64,000 nt of DNA from Alcaligenes faecalis. Its GTDB lineage: Bacteria > Pseudomonadota > Gammaproteobacteria > Burkholderiales > Burkholderiaceae_B. Where the stretch lies: contig NZ_CP023667.1 of NCBI RefSeq assembly GCF_002443155.1, positions 1,054,001 through 1,118,000 of the forward strand, given 5' to 3'. The notes below the pieces were generated by a model. It did not search any database, was not told where the DNA came from, and saw only the letters and a program-made list of their open reading frames with translations. Both the position numbers and the translations under genes were made by a program. Shown here one piece after another: positions 19,231-27,404 of this stretch; the first letter of the stretch is position 1; every line of letters begins with the position of its first letter.

Positions 19231-20509
19231 CGGGCTGGTCCTGCGGCAGGTTCGGATCGGCTTCAATCTGCAGTTGGCTCAGGAGCAGTCCCTGATCTTG
19301 CAGGCGCTCACGCAAGGGCAGGCTGTTCTCATCCAGATAGTCGGCGGATTGGTCGGCCTGTATATGGACCAGCAGTTGCTGATTCAAAAGGTTGAGCCGC
19401 AAGGTGATTGGGCCCAGTGTGGGCAGATCCAGTTGCAGGGTGCTGGACCAGTGTTCGGTTTCATCGTCCGACTGAGCCTCGTGTCGTTGCACCGTCCAGT
19501 TCATGTCGGCATCCGGCCAGGCCTGTCCTTGCCATTGCAGGTTTTGGTGGGCCAGCGTGTCCAGTTGCTGACGTACCAGCATGCTAGTGGCTGGGTCTTG
19601 GGCGCTCGCCTGGGCTTGCGTGCTGTGGCTGGTGCCGGTGCTGGTTTCAGCCAGGGGGCGATTCAGATTTTGCGGTTCTTGCTGCAATTCGCCCACACTG
19701 CGTTGCCCAAAGTGCAGATCGCTAAGGTGCGACTCATAAAACAGCCCGCTTTGTTGCAGGGCCTGGGGCAAGGCTTGGGTGAAATGCTGGGCAAGGGCGG
19801 CGGTACTGCCGGTGGGCAGTGCGCCATGGGTGGTTGCGCCAGTAGCCGCAGTGCCTGTGCCAGGCATTCCTGCAGGTGCTCCTGTTCCAGCGGCGCCGCT
19901 GCCTGCGGTCGCGGCACTGGCAGAGCCGGTATTTGCTCCACCCGTTGCGGTGCTGCCGGGCAAGGGCAGTCGCTGTTGGGCCAGAGTCGCAATTGTGCTG
20001 GCGGTATTCTGTGCTGAGCCTGAGCGTGCACCCGCCTGACTGTCGCCACCAGGGCGCGTGGATTCATTGCCGTCCGTTTGCAGGGTGGGGCGGCCAGGCA
20101 GCAGAGCCTGTCGTCCCTGGATGGCAGGAGCACGATCCGGGAAGCGCTCCAGCAAGGACAGAATCAGTTGGGCAGTGCGCCCCAGCGTGGTGGGTGCCGA
20201 GCTGGTAGTGGCTGTATTGGGCCCACGTGCATGCAGGGCCGGGTCTGTCGAAGTTTGACCGCTTTGTGTGCGGATGTTCCGGCTGTCGCGGCCCTGAGTA
20301 TGGGCGCGGGCCTGGTCTACGCTTTGGCGTTGATCGCGAGCTGTTTGATTTTCAGCGCGCTCGGGGCGTTGACTGCCCGGTGTCTGGCTGATCGCATCGG
20401 GGCGGGCGCCCGTGGCGATATTGCTTTGCTGTCCAGTGCTGATACCCAGAACGGCATCCAGCCGTTGAATAAGCAGCGTCCCCAAGGGGGAGGGGCCGCC
20501 TATGCTCAT
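19220..20509 (-). CDS. Second FliK-like protein (Flg_hook C-terminal domain)
   Basis: 429 residues. A long low-complexity Gly/Ala/Thr/Gln region (about 20-260) precedes a FliK-type C-terminal domain, with LQLDLPTLGPITLRLNLLNQ and ENSLPLRERLQDQGLLLSQL matching the Flg_hook core. It is distinct from the fliK at 11.5 kb. Coupling to the FhlB-like gene (11-bp overlap) and to fliT (4-bp overlap upstream) puts it in the late fliDST operon. It may be an accessory regulator of export switching rather than the hook ruler. Confidence 0.75.
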   Translation of the reverse strand: MSIGGPSPLGTLLIQRLDAVLGISTGQQSNIATGARPDAISQTPGSQRPERAENQTARDQRQSVDQARAHTQGRDSRNIRTQSGQTSTDPALHARGPNTATTSSAPTTLGRTAQLILSLLERFPDRAPAIQGRQALLPGRPTLQTDGNESTRPGGDSQAGARSGSAQNTASTIATLAQQRLPLPGSTATGGANTGSASAATAGSGAAGTGAPAGMPGTGTAATGATTHGALPTGSTAALAQHFTQALPQALQQSGLFYESHLSDLHFGQRSVGELQQEPQNLNRPLAETSTGTSHSTQAQASAQDPATSMLVRQQLDTLAHQNLQWQGQAWPDADMNWTVQRHEAQSDDETEHWSSTLQLDLPTLGPITLRLNLLNQQLLVHIQADQSADYLDENSLPLRERLQDQGLLLSQLQIEADPNLPQDQPDEP

Positions 20510-20841
20510 GGATGAACGCTAGGGCTGTAATACGCTTGCAAAACCGTTTGCTGGCGCTTCATATTGCCCAGCAGTGCACCCAGGCGGCCCAGTTCGGGGG
20601 TGGCCAGATGACGGATCTGGGCATCGTCTTCCAGAATTTGGGTCAGCAACTGACGGCGTGCCTGCTTTTCGGTAACAGACAGGTCTTTCATGTTCTTGAG
20701 CTTTTCCACGGCGAGTTGATAGTGTTCGGACTGTTCAAACACATCCTCCCAGCGTGCCGTTTGGGCAAGCTCCAGCATGTGACGGGTGATGCTGGCGATA
20801 ATTTGATATTGATCGACGATCGGGTTAGAGGTATCGCTCAT
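20506..20841 (-). CDS. fliT: Flagellar chaperone FliT
   Basis: 111 residues, all helical, with the FliT-like layout (IVDQYQIIASITRHMLELAQ; LLTQILEDDAQIRHLATPEL). FliT is the export chaperone of the cap protein FliD and, in enterics, an anti-FlhDC factor. It lies after fliD-fliS, the usual place. Sequence conservation in this family is low, so the call relies on length, helical character and position. Confidence 0.82.
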   Translation of the reverse strand: MSDTSNPIVDQYQIIASITRHMLELAQTARWEDVFEQSEHYQLAVEKLKNMKDLSVTEKQARRQLLTQILEDDAQIRHLATPELGRLGALLGNMKRQQTVLQAYYSPSVHP

Positions 20842-20919
20842 GTTCGTACCAGGCGCTAAAGGCGCAAAGGAGGTTGGAGGTGCAGGTCAGGAACAGAGCC
20901 TGTCCTGCGAGCCCCGGAG

Positions 20920-21351
20920 TCAAGCTGGCTGCTTGGCACGTTGGGTATCAACATTGCTGCGCCAGGCATCGGCAATATCGGTCAGCAAACGCTCGGCCAG
21001 CGTCAGCTTTTCCGCGTCATTGCGAAGGTTGGCCAGCATCAGATTGTGCAGGATCAGGTCGTAGGTGGCGACCAGATTGCGGGCCAGCTCTCCGCCCTTT
21101 TCGGTATCGACCGCCATTTTCAGGCCGCTATCGACAATATCAATAGCCTTCGATAAAGACTGCCCCCGCCCGGCAATATTGCCCTGTTCCATATGCAAGC
21201 GTGCTTGCAGCATGGCGGTGCGAGCACCGTTAAATAACAGGGTAATCAGGTGTTCCGGGCTTGCGCTCAAGACCTCGGTTTCCAGACCTACTTGAGCGTA
21301 GGCGCGAACCGATTGTTGGCCAAAACGACGGGAAGGGGCAGGATAGCTCAT
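20920..21351 (-). CDS. fliS: Flagellin export chaperone FliS
   Basis: 143 residues. The core motif region LSASPEHLITLLFNGARTAM and KAIDIVDSGLKMAVDTEKGG, then NLVATYDLILHNLMLANLRN, is typical of FliS. FliS binds the disordered C-terminus of flagellin and prevents premature assembly. It starts 6 bp after the fliD stop. Because both flagellin 3' parts in this window keep the same C-terminal D0 sequence, one FliS should serve either flagellin. Confidence 0.95.
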   Translation of the reverse strand: MSYPAPSRRFGQQSVRAYAQVGLETEVLSASPEHLITLLFNGARTAMLQARLHMEQGNIAGRGQSLSKAIDIVDSGLKMAVDTEKGGELARNLVATYDLILHNLMLANLRNDAEKLTLAERLLTDIADAWRSNVDTQRAKQPA

Positions 21352-21357
21352 AGGGGT

Positions 21358-22755
21358 TTATTTATTGCTGTTCATATTGCCCAGCATGGACAGTTGCTGG
21401 CTTAGATAGTTGCTGGTGCCTTGCATGCGGTTGATCATCACGTCCAACTGCACGAACTGTTTACGGTAGGCTTCAATCTTGTTGTCAATGCGCTCTGCAG
21501 TGGCTAGGGCTTGTTTTTCAAGGTCCTTGCCAATTTTGTCAGCACCTTCAGTGGCATTGTCAATAAAGCCGCCTTTCTTAATGTAATCTTCAGCTGCTGT
21601 GTGAATGCGGTTTCCAATAGCGTCTTCGCCAACAAATAGGCGTTGAACATCAGCCATATTGTCTTTTAAAGCAGCGGCCAGTTTTTTATCATCCGTAAGT
21701 AGATCGCCTGTTTTGGGGTCTACCGTAATGCCGATAGATGACAGGGTACGCAAATTGCCTTCGTCCGAAACGACGCCCAGGGCAGAGCGCATGCTGGACT
21801 GAATACGACGAGGCATGGAGTCGCCGGTTAAGGGCGATCCTTTTTGGTTTTCAATATCGTAAGCCGTCAGTGAACGTATATTGCTGTTAAGGGCGTTATA
21901 CGCGTCCACAAAGCCTTTAATCGCTTTGGTGGGGATGCTGTCATCACGAGTCACATCCAAGCGGACTGGATCACTGCTTTCCTTGGTGAGCGTAATTTCC
22001 AGCCCTTCTACGGTATCTTTAAGCGTATTGCTTTGGCTAATAACGGGAATGCCGTTAACCGTAACTTCCGCGTTCTTGGCTTGGGTAATTTGTGTGATGC
22101 TTTGACCTGAAGGGTCTTCGGCTGCCGTGCCAGCGTAAGCCAGTAGCCCGCTGAGCTCATTGTTATCCGTTACAGAAATAGATTGGATGGAGGCCTGTTC
22201 CCCCGAGTCTTTGGCGGTCAAAACCAATTTGTGTGGCGCAGTTGCATCCCCGGTGTTGATAATGGTGGCAGTAAGGCCTAGCGTAGGGTCCGCATTAATT
22301 TCCTTCATGATGCCTTGCAAGGAAGTGTCCTTGCCGCTCATGTCCAGAGTGTGCTCGTCTCCATTGGCAAGCGTAAACGTAACTTTGCCACCCACGCCTA
22401 ACGCGGAGTCTCGTTCTGCAACCCCACGGCTCGCTAAAGTATGTTGGGTTGCAAGTTGCGTGACGACAATATTGTATTGTCCGGGAGTGGCTTTATTGTT
22501 GCCGGTAGCGCTGATGGCATCGCCAACTGTACTGATTATGACGGCACCATACAGGGTCTCATCGTTCAGTGCTTTAGCGGCTGTTTGCACAGCCGAGACC
22601 AATCCCTTGAGTTTCCCATAGGCGGAGATTCGATTGGCATTTTCAGTCTGACGATTTTGAATCGTGCTTAAGGGCACACTCTCTGCCTTGCGCAGGTCTT
22701 CCAGCAGCTCGTCCAGCTTCAGACCTGAGCCCACGCCAATTGAAGAAATAGCCAT
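21358..22755 (-). CDS. fliD: Filament cap protein FliD (HAP2)
   Basis: 465 residues, with an N-terminal IGVGSGLKLDELLEDLRKAE and a C-terminal coiled coil ending ...MINRMQGTSNYLSQQLSMLG, both family hallmarks. The middle part is more AT-rich than its neighbours, as often seen in exposed, fast-evolving cap domains. FliD folds flagellin at the filament tip. It is probably co-transcribed with flaG (88-bp gap, no sigma-28 site of its own found) and followed by fliS and fliT. Confidence 0.96.
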   Translation of the reverse strand: MAISSIGVGSGLKLDELLEDLRKAESVPLSTIQNRQTENANRISAYGKLKGLVSAVQTAAKALNDETLYGAVIISTVGDAISATGNNKATPGQYNIVVTQLATQHTLASRGVAERDSALGVGGKVTFTLANGDEHTLDMSGKDTSLQGIMKEINADPTLGLTATIINTGDATAPHKLVLTAKDSGEQASIQSISVTDNNELSGLLAYAGTAAEDPSGQSITQITQAKNAEVTVNGIPVISQSNTLKDTVEGLEITLTKESSDPVRLDVTRDDSIPTKAIKGFVDAYNALNSNIRSLTAYDIENQKGSPLTGDSMPRRIQSSMRSALGVVSDEGNLRTLSSIGITVDPKTGDLLTDDKKLAAALKDNMADVQRLFVGEDAIGNRIHTAAEDYIKKGGFIDNATEGADKIGKDLEKQALATAERIDNKIEAYRKQFVQLDVMINRMQGTSNYLSQQLSMLGNMNSNK

Positions 22756-22844
22756 ATCAAATACTCCTGTAGTGTCCTATTTTGTCGCGAATGTGCCGCG
22801 CGCAAAGCCCATGTCAATGGGAAGTTTCGATGCCAGTTTGGTTG

Positions 22845-23246
22845 TTAAACCTTCACACTGACGGCGTTGCCCTGCAATTGCACAATCATTTTGGCGATCT
22901 GGATAACCGCGTCGGACGGTACGGTACGCAGGACCTCGCCGGTCGTGTTATCCACGATTGAGACCACCAGACGTTGCGCCTCGTCATCCATATTGAAGCG
23001 AATGCCGGTGGACCAGGCCTGCAGCGAGTTGTTGATCTGGTCTAGGGTGTCGTCCAGCGAGTTGACCATACCGGGGACCGGTTCGCGTTTGTCGGGCCAG
23101 CGTTGCTGCAACTGGGTATCGGTACTGCTTTCCTTGATGGGGGCCACCGTAGTGGCTGCCGACGGGATAGGGGTGCCAGGGTTTTGCTCCACGGGGGAAG
23201 CCAGGGGCACCAAGGCCGTCGTTTGAGATGAAACTGAGTTGATCAT
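22845..23246 (-). CDS. flaG: Flagellar protein FlaG
   Basis: 133 residues from the ATG at 23244-23246, preceded by GGAG 7 bases upstream; a longer frame to 23369 is rejected because it would cover the sigma-28 promoter. The FlaG domain (about 70-133) shows GIRFNMDDEAQRLVVSIVDN and EVLRTVPSDAVIQIAKMI. FlaG influences filament length and sits in front of fliD in many bacteria. It is the first gene of the flaG-fliD-fliS-fliT operon. Confidence 0.92.
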   Translation of the reverse strand: MINSVSSQTTALVPLASPVEQNPGTPIPSAATTVAPIKESSTDTQLQQRWPDKREPVPGMVNSLDDTLDQINNSLQAWSTGIRFNMDDEAQRLVVSIVDNTTGEVLRTVPSDAVIQIAKMIVQLQGNAVSVKV

Positions 23247-23313
23247 GACATCACTCCAAAAGGGGCTTGGTGACAGGCCGGGTTCGTGGGGGCTTGGCAC
23301 CTGTATCGCTCCA

Positions 23314-23340
23314 ATTACGGCACCCCCGCGCGTATCTTTA
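23314..23340 (-). promoter_or_regulatory. Sigma-28 (FliA) promoter of the flaG-fliD operon
   Basis: On the minus strand the sequence reads TAAA (23340-23337), 15 bases, then GCCGTAAT (23321-23314). This matches the FliA consensus TAAA-N15-GCCGATAA in all positions except two in the -10. It lies 68 bp upstream of the flaG ATG. The fliA gene itself starts on the other strand 141 bp away. Confidence 0.85.
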
Positions 23341-23480
23341 GGGAAAATTTTCCTTATGGTCCGCTCCAAAGCTTTTTAAAGCCTGAATAAGATGGCGAAA
23401 GACTGTTTGATTTGGCGACTGTAGGGCGGACCTGGCAGGCAAAATAGCCCAATCTTTATTGTCCGGATCCGTGCCTGTCC

Positions 23481-24242
23481 ATGCCTCGTTCAGAAGACGT
23501 CCTGGTTGAGCAGTACGCCCCATTGGTGCGCCGCCAAGCGCTCCAGCTTGTGTCGCGCCTGCCTCCCAGTGTTGAACTGGATGATCTGATGCAGGCTGGC
23601 ATGATGGGGTTGCTGGACGCTGTGCGTCGTTATCAGGTGGTGGCTGAAGCCCAGTTCGAGACCTATGCCGTCACCCGGATCCGCGGTGCCATGCTGGATG
23701 AGTTGCGTAGCCAGGACTGGCTGCCGCGCAGCGTGCGCACCAAAGCGCGTCAAATTGAAGTGGCGGTCAGCAATCTGCGTCAGGAACTGCTGCGCGAGCC
23801 TACCGAGCCCGAAATTGCGGAATTTCTGTCCATGAGCATGGACGATTACTACGAGCTGCTGGACGAAGCGGTCGGGGTGCAGGTGATTCACTACGAAGAC
23901 CTGAAACGTCATACCGACCCTTCAGCCGATGCCTTGGAGTTTCTGGAAGACAGTACGCGCGAACAGGCTTATTTCGATAACCCCTTGAACCTGCTGACTT
24001 CCCAGGGCTTGCGCCAGGCACTGATTACGGCAATCGATCAATTGCCCGAACGCGAAAAACTGTTGTTTGCCCTGCAGTTCGAACAGGACCTGAACCAGAA
24101 AGAAATCGCCTTGGTGCTGGGAGTAACCGAAGGGCGTGTATCCCAACTGCGCAGTCAGGCCGTGGCCCGCATCCGTGCCAGCTTGGCGAAAGACCAGTGG
24201 GATGCCATTTCTGATAGCGCGGAGTTTCAGGTTTTGTTATAG
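23481..24242 (+). CDS. fliA: Flagellar sigma factor FliA (sigma 28)
   Basis: 253 residues. All sigma-70-family parts are present: region 2 (YAPLVRRQALQLVSRLPPSV, then QAGMMGLLDAVRRYQ), region 3 (SMSMDDYYELLDEAVG), and region 4 with the helix-turn-helix KEIALVLGVTEGRVSQLRSQ. It directs transcription of late flagellar and chemotaxis genes once FlgM is exported. Matching promoters occur in this window before flaG, fliC and one Aer-type receptor. A 7-bp-arm hairpin (24256-24275) follows the stop but lacks a T-tract. Confidence 0.97.
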   Translation: MPRSEDVLVEQYAPLVRRQALQLVSRLPPSVELDDLMQAGMMGLLDAVRRYQVVAEAQFETYAVTRIRGAMLDELRSQDWLPRSVRTKARQIEVAVSNLRQELLREPTEPEIAEFLSMSMDDYYELLDEAVGVQVIHYEDLKRHTDPSADALEFLEDSTREQAYFDNPLNLLTSQGLRQALITAIDQLPEREKLLFALQFEQDLNQKEIALVLGVTEGRVSQLRSQAVARIRASLAKDQWDAISDSAEFQVLL

Positions 24243-24571
24243 CGAGTGCGCTCAGGCCTGATGGGCTTATCAGGCGCTGAAGCTCTAGCCCTGGCTCGTA
24301 TACACACCCCAGCGGCACACTCATATACATAGCAACCCTTTAAGCAGCGCCTGGACCAAGCCAGCCGCTGGCTTAGCAACGCCATGCTGGTCGCTGCCCC
24401 TACAGCCAGCGTTTTTGCCTCACGCCTGCCACCGTTCCGCAAGGTCTCGCCCTGAGTTTGGCAGTTAGCCGCTTTAAGAGTTCCCTGTAGCCGCCGTTAA
24501 CCCAGATGAAGCAAGAGAAGCAGGTAGCAAGCCTGATTTGTAACAAGCAGAAGGTTTTTTGCAGCAAGCCC
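24243..24571. other. Intergenic region fliA-fliC, no gene seen
   Basis: The 485 bp between fliA and fliC contain no convincing reading frame. The near part holds a GCCTGAT/ATCAGGC hairpin just after fliA (24256-24275), possibly a weak terminator. The distal part contains the fliC promoter, listed separately, and about 130 bp of untranslated leader. The region appears to be native sequence because its composition matches the flagellar genes around it. Confidence 0.6.
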
Positions 24572-24598
24572 TAAACCTCTCAGAGCCCTTGCCGTAAA
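24572..24598 (+). promoter_or_regulatory. Sigma-28 (FliA) promoter of fliC
   Basis: TAAA (24572-24575), exactly 15 bases, then GCCGTAAA (24591-24598), a near-consensus FliA site. It lies 129 bp upstream of the fliC ATG, giving an untranslated leader of about 120 bases. Under the swap-element model this promoter drives whichever flagellin 3' part is joined to codon 36. Confidence 0.9.
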
Positions 24599-24727
24599 CC
24601 AGCATGTACAGGAAATACAGGGCCTGCCCAACACCCCGGTGAAGGGCCAGGATTCCACCCGAAACGGGTTTTCCTGGTTAACCGGTAGCCTAGCTGCCGC
24701 TGCCTTTCCCTTACAGGAGCATCAAAA

Positions 24728-25696
24728 ATGTCCGTAATCAACACCAACTACCTGGCTCTGGTTTCGCAAAATAACCTGAGCAAGTCGCAAGGCGCCCTGG
24801 GTACCGCTATCGAGCGTCTGTCCTCCGGCCTGCGCATCAACAGCGCCAAGGACGACGCTGCTGGTCAAGCAATTGCTAACCGTTTCACGGCCAACATCAA
24901 GGGTCTGACTCAGGCTGCTCGTAACGCCAATGATGGTATTTCATTGGCTCAGACCGCCGAAGGCGCGCTCAACGAAATCAACAGCAACCTGCAGCGCGTC
25001 CGCGAACTCACAGTTCAGGCTCAAAACGGTACTAACTCTGCGTCTGATATCGATTCGATCCAAGAAGAAGTAAATCAGCGAATCGAAGAGATTGATCGCA
25101 TTGCGAAGCAAACTAACTTTAACGGTATCAACGTACTGGCAGGGGCCGCTGATGCAACGTTTGATATCCAAGTGGGCGCACTTGATGGTGAGCAAATCTC
25201 CATCAGTATCAGCAACCCCACGTTTACCGCACGTGCAGATGCGGACAATGCTGCGACCGGCTGGCTGTTTGACAAAGATGCGAGCATCGATAACACCGAT
25301 GGGGATGAGCCTCTCAATCTCGTAAATGGTGAAGCACGCACTGTCGCAGCGAAAGGCTTTGATGTCCTGTCTGGCACCGTATCCGCCGCAGATTACGATG
25401 CCGGCACTGTAGGCGAGGGATTTGAAGCTCCACTGAAAACAATAGATGCAGCATTGGCAGCAGTCGATTCGCAACGGAGCGATCTGGGTGCGATACAGAA
25501 TCGTTTCGAGTCGACAATTGCCAACCTGAATAACACAATCAACAACCTGTCCGCCGCTCGTTCGCGTATTGAAGACGCCGACTACGCAGTCGAAGTCTCC
25601 AACATGACTCGCGCTCAGATCCTGCAACAGGCTGGTACCTCGGTTCTGGCCCAGGCCAACCAAGTGCCGCAAGGCGTTCTGTCCCTGCTGCGCTAA
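24728..25696 (+). CDS. fliC: Flagellin; probable chimera of host 5' end and element-borne 3' part
   Basis: 322 residues, a short flagellin. The N-terminal D0/D1 ([40 protein letters not shown]) and C-terminal D1/D0 ([36 protein letters not shown]) are complete, so a functional filament protein is expected. The variable centre (about 160-240) is small. ACAGGAGC stands just before the ATG. From about codon 70 to 235 the codon use is less GC-rich than in the first 70 codons. Codon 37 (ATC at 24836) starts a 35-bp block repeated at 30175, where a second flagellin begins without its first 36 codons. I infer that only codons 1-36 are ancestral to this locus and that the rest arrived with the mobile element. 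Confidence 0.93.
   Translation: MSVINTNYLALVSQNNLSKSQGALGTAIERLSSGLRINSAKDDAAGQAIANRFTANIKGLTQAARNANDGISLAQTAEGALNEINSNLQRVRELTVQAQNGTNSASDIDSIQEEVNQRIEEIDRIAKQTNFNGINVLAGAADATFDIQVGALDGEQISISISNPTFTARADADNAATGWLFDKDASIDNTDGDEPLNLVNGEARTVAAKGFDVLSGTVSAADYDAGTVGEGFEAPLKTIDAALAAVDSQRSDLGAIQNRFESTIANLNNTINNLSAARSRIEDADYAVEVSNMTRAQILQQAGTSVLAQANQVPQGVLSLLR
24836..24870 (+). repeat. Candidate attL core (direct repeat copy 1, inside fliC)
   Basis: A 35-bp block starting ATCAACAGCGCCAAGGA, one variable base (C), then GACGCTGCTGGTCAAGC. It is repeated with 34/35 identity at 30175-30209. It encodes [11 protein letters not shown], among the most conserved flagellin segments. Flagellin-to-flagellin similarity continues 3' of it, but at the second copy homology stops abruptly on its 5' side. 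The exact crossover point inside the block cannot be fixed from one sequence. Confidence 0.6.
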
Positions 25697-25709
25697 TTCT
25701 CAGCCGGTT

Positions 25710-25729
25710 GGGGATGGGAAACCATCCCC
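25710..25729 (+). other. Tetraloop hairpin in fliC 3' UTR
   Basis: A perfect 8-bp stem (GGGGATGG/CCATCCCC) closed by a GAAA tetraloop, beginning 13 bases after the fliC stop. It has no T-tract, so it is not itself a terminator. Such a GNRA-capped stem could protect the abundant flagellin mRNA from 3' exonucleases. Confidence 0.6.
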
Positions 25730-25740
25730 ATACAGAACAC

Positions 25741-25774
25741 AAAACCGCCTTTCCTTCGGGATTGGCGGTTTTTG
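25741..25774 (+). terminator. Intrinsic terminator of fliC
   Basis: Stem AAAACCGCC/GGCGGTTTTT with a TTCGGG-containing loop, followed by T residues. It lies 45 bp after the fliC stop, which isolates the flagellin transcript from the element genes downstream. Confidence 0.85.
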
Positions 25775-25811
25775 CTATTTGGGATTCAGCAGTAGATGAA
25801 GCGTCAGCCGT

Positions 25812-26261
25812 TCACCGCAAGATCACTTTTTTCTTGATCGGCTTTCCATCGCTTCCCATGACGGTCCGGTATCCATAGAGGCCAGCCGCCTCCAGGGTAT
25901 TCCTCACGGTATTGTCGCTGACGCTAATACCTTCTTCCCGCATTGCCTTGCCGACCTGACTGGGATTGGCATACAGGCCAGATCGAGCCATATCCTCAAT
26001 ACGTTGCCTCACACCAGCACGTAACGCCTTGCCGTTCCGCTTGGGTGCACGGCTTTTAGGTGGCGGCACGACGGCCACTCCGGTCTCGTTGATATTCTCC
26101 TGCACGGAATCCCGCCAGCGATTGTAAGTGCTGCGGGCCAGTCCCACATCCTTACACGCCTGTGTGATCGTCTTTCGCTTGCTCTTGTCGTAGTGGTTGA
26201 CGGCACTATGGACGGCTTGTACCAGTTGTGTTTTTTCTTCCTGAGATAGCTGCTTGCTCAT
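25812..26261 (-). CDS. DNA-binding protein with two helix-turn-helix units, element-borne
   Basis: 149 residues from the ATG at 26259-26261 (MSKQLSQEEKTQLVQAVHSA); a longer frame to 26384 is possible but adds a non-coding-like tail. HTH 1 is TITQACKDVGLARSTYNRWR (about 32-52) and HTH 2 is NPSQVGKAMREEGISVSDNT (about 98-118), separated by a basic linker (PPPKSRAPKRNGKALRAG). The arrangement is like the paired-type DNA-binding half of IS630/Tc1 transposases, but no DDE catalytic domain follows. It may be a regulator or an accessory recombination factor of the element. It converges on fliC. Confidence 0.7.
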   Translation of the reverse strand: MSKQLSQEEKTQLVQAVHSAVNHYDKSKRKTITQACKDVGLARSTYNRWRDSVQENINETGVAVVPPPKSRAPKRNGKALRAGVRQRIEDMARSGLYANPSQVGKAMREEGISVSDNTVRNTLEAAGLYGYRTVMGSDGKPIKKKVILR

Positions 26262-26732
26262 AAAAAAACTATAACACATATGAGACAAACAGCAGCCTTG
26301 ATGCCTGTTTTTCCGACTGCATTCGATAAATACCCGGCCACTTCGTTTCCTACGGCTTTTACGCGTGATACCGAGTGGCCTCATCTCATCAGTACGAACT
26401 CATTGGCATAGTGCCATGAGGACGCAATTTAACGCGACAGGCGACTTTGTGATCAGGAACGTGGGGTCAGTCGTTCAGGATACTCGTCGGGCATTTGGAA
26501 ATGCCCTTGGTGAAACTATGCCCAAAATATCTGTAATGAAGATGGTGAAGTGAATCACATACACGAAATCACCACACAGGCAAAACACCAAAGAAAAGAC
26601 AAAATATCCCTTTAATCAACATTTCCCTCTAACCACTTCATTGAAGGAATGTTGATCACATGACTGACCTAATCCACATATCTCACATCAGTCCGCCCGT
26701 AATGGGAACAACAAAACAAATAAAGGACATAC
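26262..26732. other. AT-rich divergent intergenic region of the element
   Basis: 471 bp between two divergent genes, clearly more AT-rich than the surrounding chromosome. It should carry promoters for both, but no unambiguous sigma-70 pair stands out. A short plus frame (26416-26553, about 45 codons, starting MRTQFNATGDFVIRN) has no recognisable product. Near the right side lies an inverted repeat, listed separately. Confidence 0.5.
26615..26656. repeat. Inverted repeat upstream of HUH endonuclease gene; candidate origin
   Basis: Arms ATCAACATTTCC (26615-26626) and GGAATGTTGAT (26646-26656) can pair with one bulged T, across a 19-base loop rich in pyrimidines and A. It lies 76 bp upstream of the HUH endonuclease gene. 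HUH replication initiators and relaxases typically nick near a hairpin close to their own gene, so this is a candidate recognition site; no nick motif can be proved. Confidence 0.4.
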
Positions 26733-27344
26733 ATGACTACGCAGCACAACACCCAATCCCCACAGGGAAATACCTCTTCTTGCCTGGATGACATCAGGGC
26801 AGCACTCATGCGTGATTTCCATTTCAATACATCGCTTACAGAGCAAGAGAAATCGCGTGTCAAACAACGAGTACAGCACATCCATGAAATCACCCATCGG
26901 GAATTCGACTGGCTCGTCACATTAACATTCAAGTATAAGAAGACCGATCACGACGAAGTCGTTCTGCTGGGAAAGAAGTTCTTTGATTTGTTGAGTACGG
27001 ACCTTTATGGCAAGAGGTCGAAGAAGCGAATAATTCATTTTTCAGCTATTGAGCGACATAAGGATGGGTCTCTTCACATCCATGCCTTGATAAAACAACC
27101 CAAGCCCGATAACCCGATTGGGGACAGGGAAGCGCAAGACCTAATTAGGCGGAACTGGTACGACGTGGCAAGCACCAATTTGGATATTACTTCGTCAGGA
27201 AATGACTTGGAGAGATATTGGTTCCGACCTATCAACCCGGCTGAACTCTTCCGGGTGGGCAAATATATCACCAAGGACTGCTACCGGTACGACGACACCA
27301 TCATCTATGACTTGTGTTGCCTGACCGGGCGGAAAGTTGGTTAA
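26733..27344 (+). CDS. HUH endonuclease (Rep-like), element-borne
   Basis: 203 residues. The three rolling-circle motifs can be read: motif I WLVTLTF (60-66), the HUH motif SLHIHALIK (113-121, H115 and H117), and motif III VGKYITKD (175-182) with candidate catalytic Y178 and K181. It has a single tyrosine, and there is no helicase domain. AAAGGACA precedes the ATG. Stand-alone proteins of this size occur as replication initiators of small plasmids and phages and as mobile-element endonucleases. With the integrase nearby, it may allow the excised circle to replicate or be mobilised. Composition is AT-rich compared with the chromosome. Confidence 0.7.
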   Translation: MTTQHNTQSPQGNTSSCLDDIRAALMRDFHFNTSLTEQEKSRVKQRVQHIHEITHREFDWLVTLTFKYKKTDHDEVVLLGKKFFDLLSTDLYGKRSKKRIIHFSAIERHKDGSLHIHALIKQPKPDNPIGDREAQDLIRRNWYDVASTNLDITSSGNDLERYWFRPINPAELFRVGKYITKDCYRYDDTIIYDLCCLTGRKVG

Positions 27345-27404
27345 AAGCCAATCTTCGAATTTACACAACATTCTGCGAGGCCCGTTCTATGGGCCTCTTT
27401 TCCT

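Noticed and set aside
25812..26261. Insertion-sequence transposase
   Set aside because: Only DNA-binding HTH units are present; no DDE catalytic part, terminal inverted repeats or target duplication were seen.
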